Origin: Clostridiaceae bacterium
GTDB lineage: Bacteria; Bacillota_A; Clostridia; Clostridiales; Clostridiaceae
NCBI GenBank assembly: GCA_029256485.1
Contig: JAQSXU010000072.1
Coordinates: forward strand, 1 to 17,310
DNA: 17,310 bases
Direction of reading: 5' to 3'
The translations under genes and the position numbers were made by a program. Position 1 is the stretch's first letter. Each line of letters begins with the position of its first letter. The notes below the pieces were generated by a model that saw only the letters and a program-made list of their open reading frames with translations, made no database searches and was not told where the DNA came from. Below, one piece after another: positions 17,135 to 17,310 of this stretch.

Positions 17135-17170
17135 AAAAAATCACTGAGTTTTAACACTCAGTGATTTTTT
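17135..17170. terminator. Bidirectional terminator, hbd and small ORF
   Basis: TCACTGAGT (17141-17149) pairs with ACTCAGTGA (17156-17164), extended by AAAAAA/TTTTTT flanks, with a 6-base loop. It ends hbd on the minus strand, 8 bases past its stop codon, and any rightward transcript from the small ORF. Confidence 0.92.
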
Positions 17171-17177
17171 AATATAA

Positions 17178-17310
17178 TTATTTAGCGTAATTATGGAATC
17201 CTCTTCCTGATTTTCTGCCTAGCCATCCAGCCCTAACATACTTTCTTAGTAGTGAATGGGCTCTATATTTTGAATCTCCTGTTTCCTTATATAATACATC
17301 CATTATAGCT
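17178..17310 (-). CDS. hbd: 3-hydroxybutyryl-CoA dehydrogenase, C-terminal end (partial)
   Basis: Only the last 43 codons lie in the window; the gene continues past the right edge. The reading includes [35 protein letters not shown] and ends HNYAK, which closely matches the C-terminus of clostridial Hbd proteins as recalled. The enzyme reduces acetoacetyl-CoA to 3-hydroxybutyryl-CoA in butyrate and butanol formation. In C. acetobutylicum it is the last gene of the crt-bcd-etfB-etfA-hbd operon; the terminator here right after the stop fits that terminal position, though the upstream genes cannot be seen. Confidence 0.93.
   Translation of the reverse strand, partial: AIMDVLYKETGDSKYRAHSLLRKYVRAGWLGRKSGRGFHNYAK

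Noticed and set aside
16948..17154. 68-codon plus-strand frame overlapping the small ORF
   Set aside because: It starts at TTG with no ribosome binding site in place and is not obviously hydrophobic or conserved; the AAGGAGAG at 16961 serves the ATG of the other frame.

Overview
The window is AT-rich chromosomal DNA of a Firmicute, most likely a butyrate- or butanol-forming Clostridium. The signs are AT-rich codon use, strong AGGAGG-type ribosome binding sites, a CIRCE-controlled groESL operon, a monomeric clostridial-type [FeFe] hydrogenase, and the 3' end of a crotonase-pathway 3-hydroxybutyryl-CoA dehydrogenase gene at the right edge. From memory, C. acetobutylicum also keeps guaBA, groESL, an OGG1-type glycosylase and the bcs operon (ending in hbd) close together, so the frame of this window looks like a conserved clostridial neighbourhood.

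Layout, left to right. Positions 1-120 hold a strong leftward promoter and a foldable leader for a gene outside the window. guaB-guaA (3278-248, minus) form an operon for GMP synthesis. It has its own promoter, a textbook guanine riboswitch and an overlapping antiterminator/terminator pair, so guanine can shut off guaB and guaA by early termination. Positions 3680-9877 (minus) carry a seven-gene sugar-acid cluster. In transcription order these are a D-2-hydroxyacid dehydrogenase, 6-phosphogluconate dehydrogenase, mannose-class PTS IIC, IID, IIA and IIB, and a Cof-type HAD phosphatase, closed by a terminator. A divergent RpiR-family regulator (10203-11060, plus) lies upstream. The shared 325-base control region contains promoters for both directions, a perfect 37-base palindrome, a near-consensus cre site and a second long inverted repeat.

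A terminator shared by both directions separates the regulator from groES-groEL (13057-11108, minus), which has a CIRCE operator overlapping the transcription start region. Then follow, all on the minus strand and probably each with its own promoter, a TVP38/DedA-like membrane protein, a group-B-like [FeFe] hydrogenase with N-terminal ferredoxin-like clusters, an OGG1-type 8-oxoguanine glycosylase, and the end of hbd. Between the glycosylase gene and hbd, on the plus strand, lies a 35-residue small membrane-protein ORF with promoter, ribosome binding site and terminator.

How the genes work together: the PTS proteins would import and phosphorylate an acidic sugar. The presence of a GntZ-like 6-phosphogluconate dehydrogenase points to gluconate (giving 6-phosphogluconate), and the 2-hydroxyacid dehydrogenase suggests that 2-ketogluconate (via a 2-keto or 2-keto-6-phospho intermediate) may enter the same route to ribulose 5-phosphate. 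This substrate assignment is inference. The cluster appears inserted between the otherwise neighbouring guaBA and groESL operons. No mobile element, CRISPR array, tRNA or rRNA was seen.
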